Positions 6,661 through 7,012 of a DNA stretch of 7,012 nt are shown one piece after another; positions within the stretch are counted from its first letter, which is position 1; each line of letters begins with the position of its first letter. The stretch spans positions 1 through 7,012 of the forward strand of contig DLLG01000004.1 of NCBI GenBank assembly GCA_002479075.1, given 5' to 3'. Below the pieces are notes generated by a model. It was given only the letters and a program-made list of their open reading frames with translations. It was not told the origin of the DNA and ran no database searches. This DNA comes from Clostridiales bacterium UBA7568 (GTDB lineage Bacteria > Bacillota > Clostridia > Oscillospirales > CAG-272). A program made the translations under genes and the position numbers.

Positions 6661-6987
6661 ATGAAACTTGTAATTGCGGTAATCAACAACGACGACAGCA
6701 GAACAGCCATCACAGCTCTGACAGGCAGAGACTTTTTCGTTACCCAGCTCTCAACAACCGGCGGATTTCTTATGGTCGGCAACACGACCCTTCTCATCGG
6801 AACAGAGAAGGAACGTCTCCCGGAACTCAAAGAAATCCTCAAAAAATACTGCGTGACGAGAGAGAAAACAAACCCTTCCGTTGAAGCCTTCGGCAGGGGA
6901 CTGCTCAACCATTCCGTTGAGGAAAAGGTGACAATCGGCGGCGCCGTTATGTTCACTCTCTCCGTTGACGAATTCGAAAAAATCTGA
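6661..6987 (+). CDS. PII-like protein of the cyclic-di-AMP receptor family (DarA/PstA, PF06153)
   Basis: This 108-aa protein is full length for the family (about 109 aa). It opens MKLVIAVIN, followed by the diagnostic STTGGFLMVGNTTLLIG (31-47) and IGGAVMFTLSVDEF (92-105) near the end. Known members are soluble trimers that bind cyclic-di-AMP between subunits and change two long loops, presumably to signal to a partner. Here the family NFR(V/A)TKL segment reads DFFVTQL (24-30), so the usual arginine at 26 is phenylalanine, and the loop before the last strands (about 72-90) lacks the usual glycine-rich and PYPVEVEV sequence. G35, F36, L37 and N41 are kept. Ligand binding may therefore differ. 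In other Firmicutes the gene usually sits in the tmk-holB region; here it closes an ABC exporter operon, implying it monitors or controls that exporter (inference). Probably a specialised paralogue. Confidence 0.88.
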   Translation: MKLVIAVINNDDSRTAITALTGRDFFVTQLSTTGGFLMVGNTTLLIGTEKERLPELKEILKKYCVTREKTNPSVEAFGRGLLNHSVEEKVTIGGAVMFTLSVDEFEKI

Positions 6988-7012
6988 CCGTACTTTTCTT
7001 TGACCGTACTTT
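6985..7012 (+). repeat. Tandem 12-bp repeat starting at the last stop codon, cut by the window edge
   Basis: TGACCGTACTTT occurs at 6985-6996 and 7001-7012, a 16-bp period with TCTT between. The first copy supplies the TGA stop of the PII-like gene. The shared core TACTTTTCTTT (6991-7001) also occurs in the palindrome at 1-13, so the same repeat family borders both ends of the window. The second copy is truncated by the window end, and any downstream inverted arm cannot be seen. Confidence 0.65.

Overview
The window looks like chromosomal DNA from an anaerobic, probably gut-associated clostridial Firmicute (Oscillospirales or Christensenellales type). This rests on the strong AGGAGG-like ribosome binding sites, consensus sigma-A promoters, frequent ATA isoleucine codons, a PF06153-type (DarA/PstA) cyclic-di-AMP receptor homologue, and a cytoplasmic plant-polysaccharide enzyme. 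The assignment is inferred from gene style; there is no rRNA or other marker gene.

Layout: two divergent transcription units face away from a 280-bp control region (3600-3879). The leftward unit has a large multi-domain GH28-like enzyme (768-3599, 943 aa, no signal peptide) and, 13 nt downstream, a small HAD-superfamily protein with a phosphomannomutase-like core (29-754). Together they suggest intracellular breakdown of imported pectin-type oligosaccharides, with a sugar-phosphate or phosphate-removing side activity; the pairing is seen, the substrate is not.

The rightward unit is a tight three-gene operon. It has an ABC exporter half-transporter with an unusual cytoplasmic N-terminus (PH-like domain plus CPxCG...CxxC zinc ribbon, 3880-6147), a DUF1854 protein (6162-6650), and a 108-aa PII-like protein of the cyclic-di-AMP receptor family (6661-6987). 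The exporter/DUF1854 pair is a recurring partnership of unknown substrate. Adding a nucleotide-sensor-type protein suggests an exporter gated or monitored by a second messenger, and this is the most interesting part of the window.

The control region holds two good promoters. The rightward one carries a perfect inverted repeat filling most of its -35/-10 spacer. The leftward one has two 10-bp direct repeats at an 18-bp period abutting its -35 box. Both window edges carry a related AT-rich repeat (shared core TACTTTTCTTT): a near-perfect palindrome at 1-28 and a tandem pair at 6985-7012 that includes the last gene's stop codon. No tRNA, rRNA, CRISPR, transposase or phage gene was seen.
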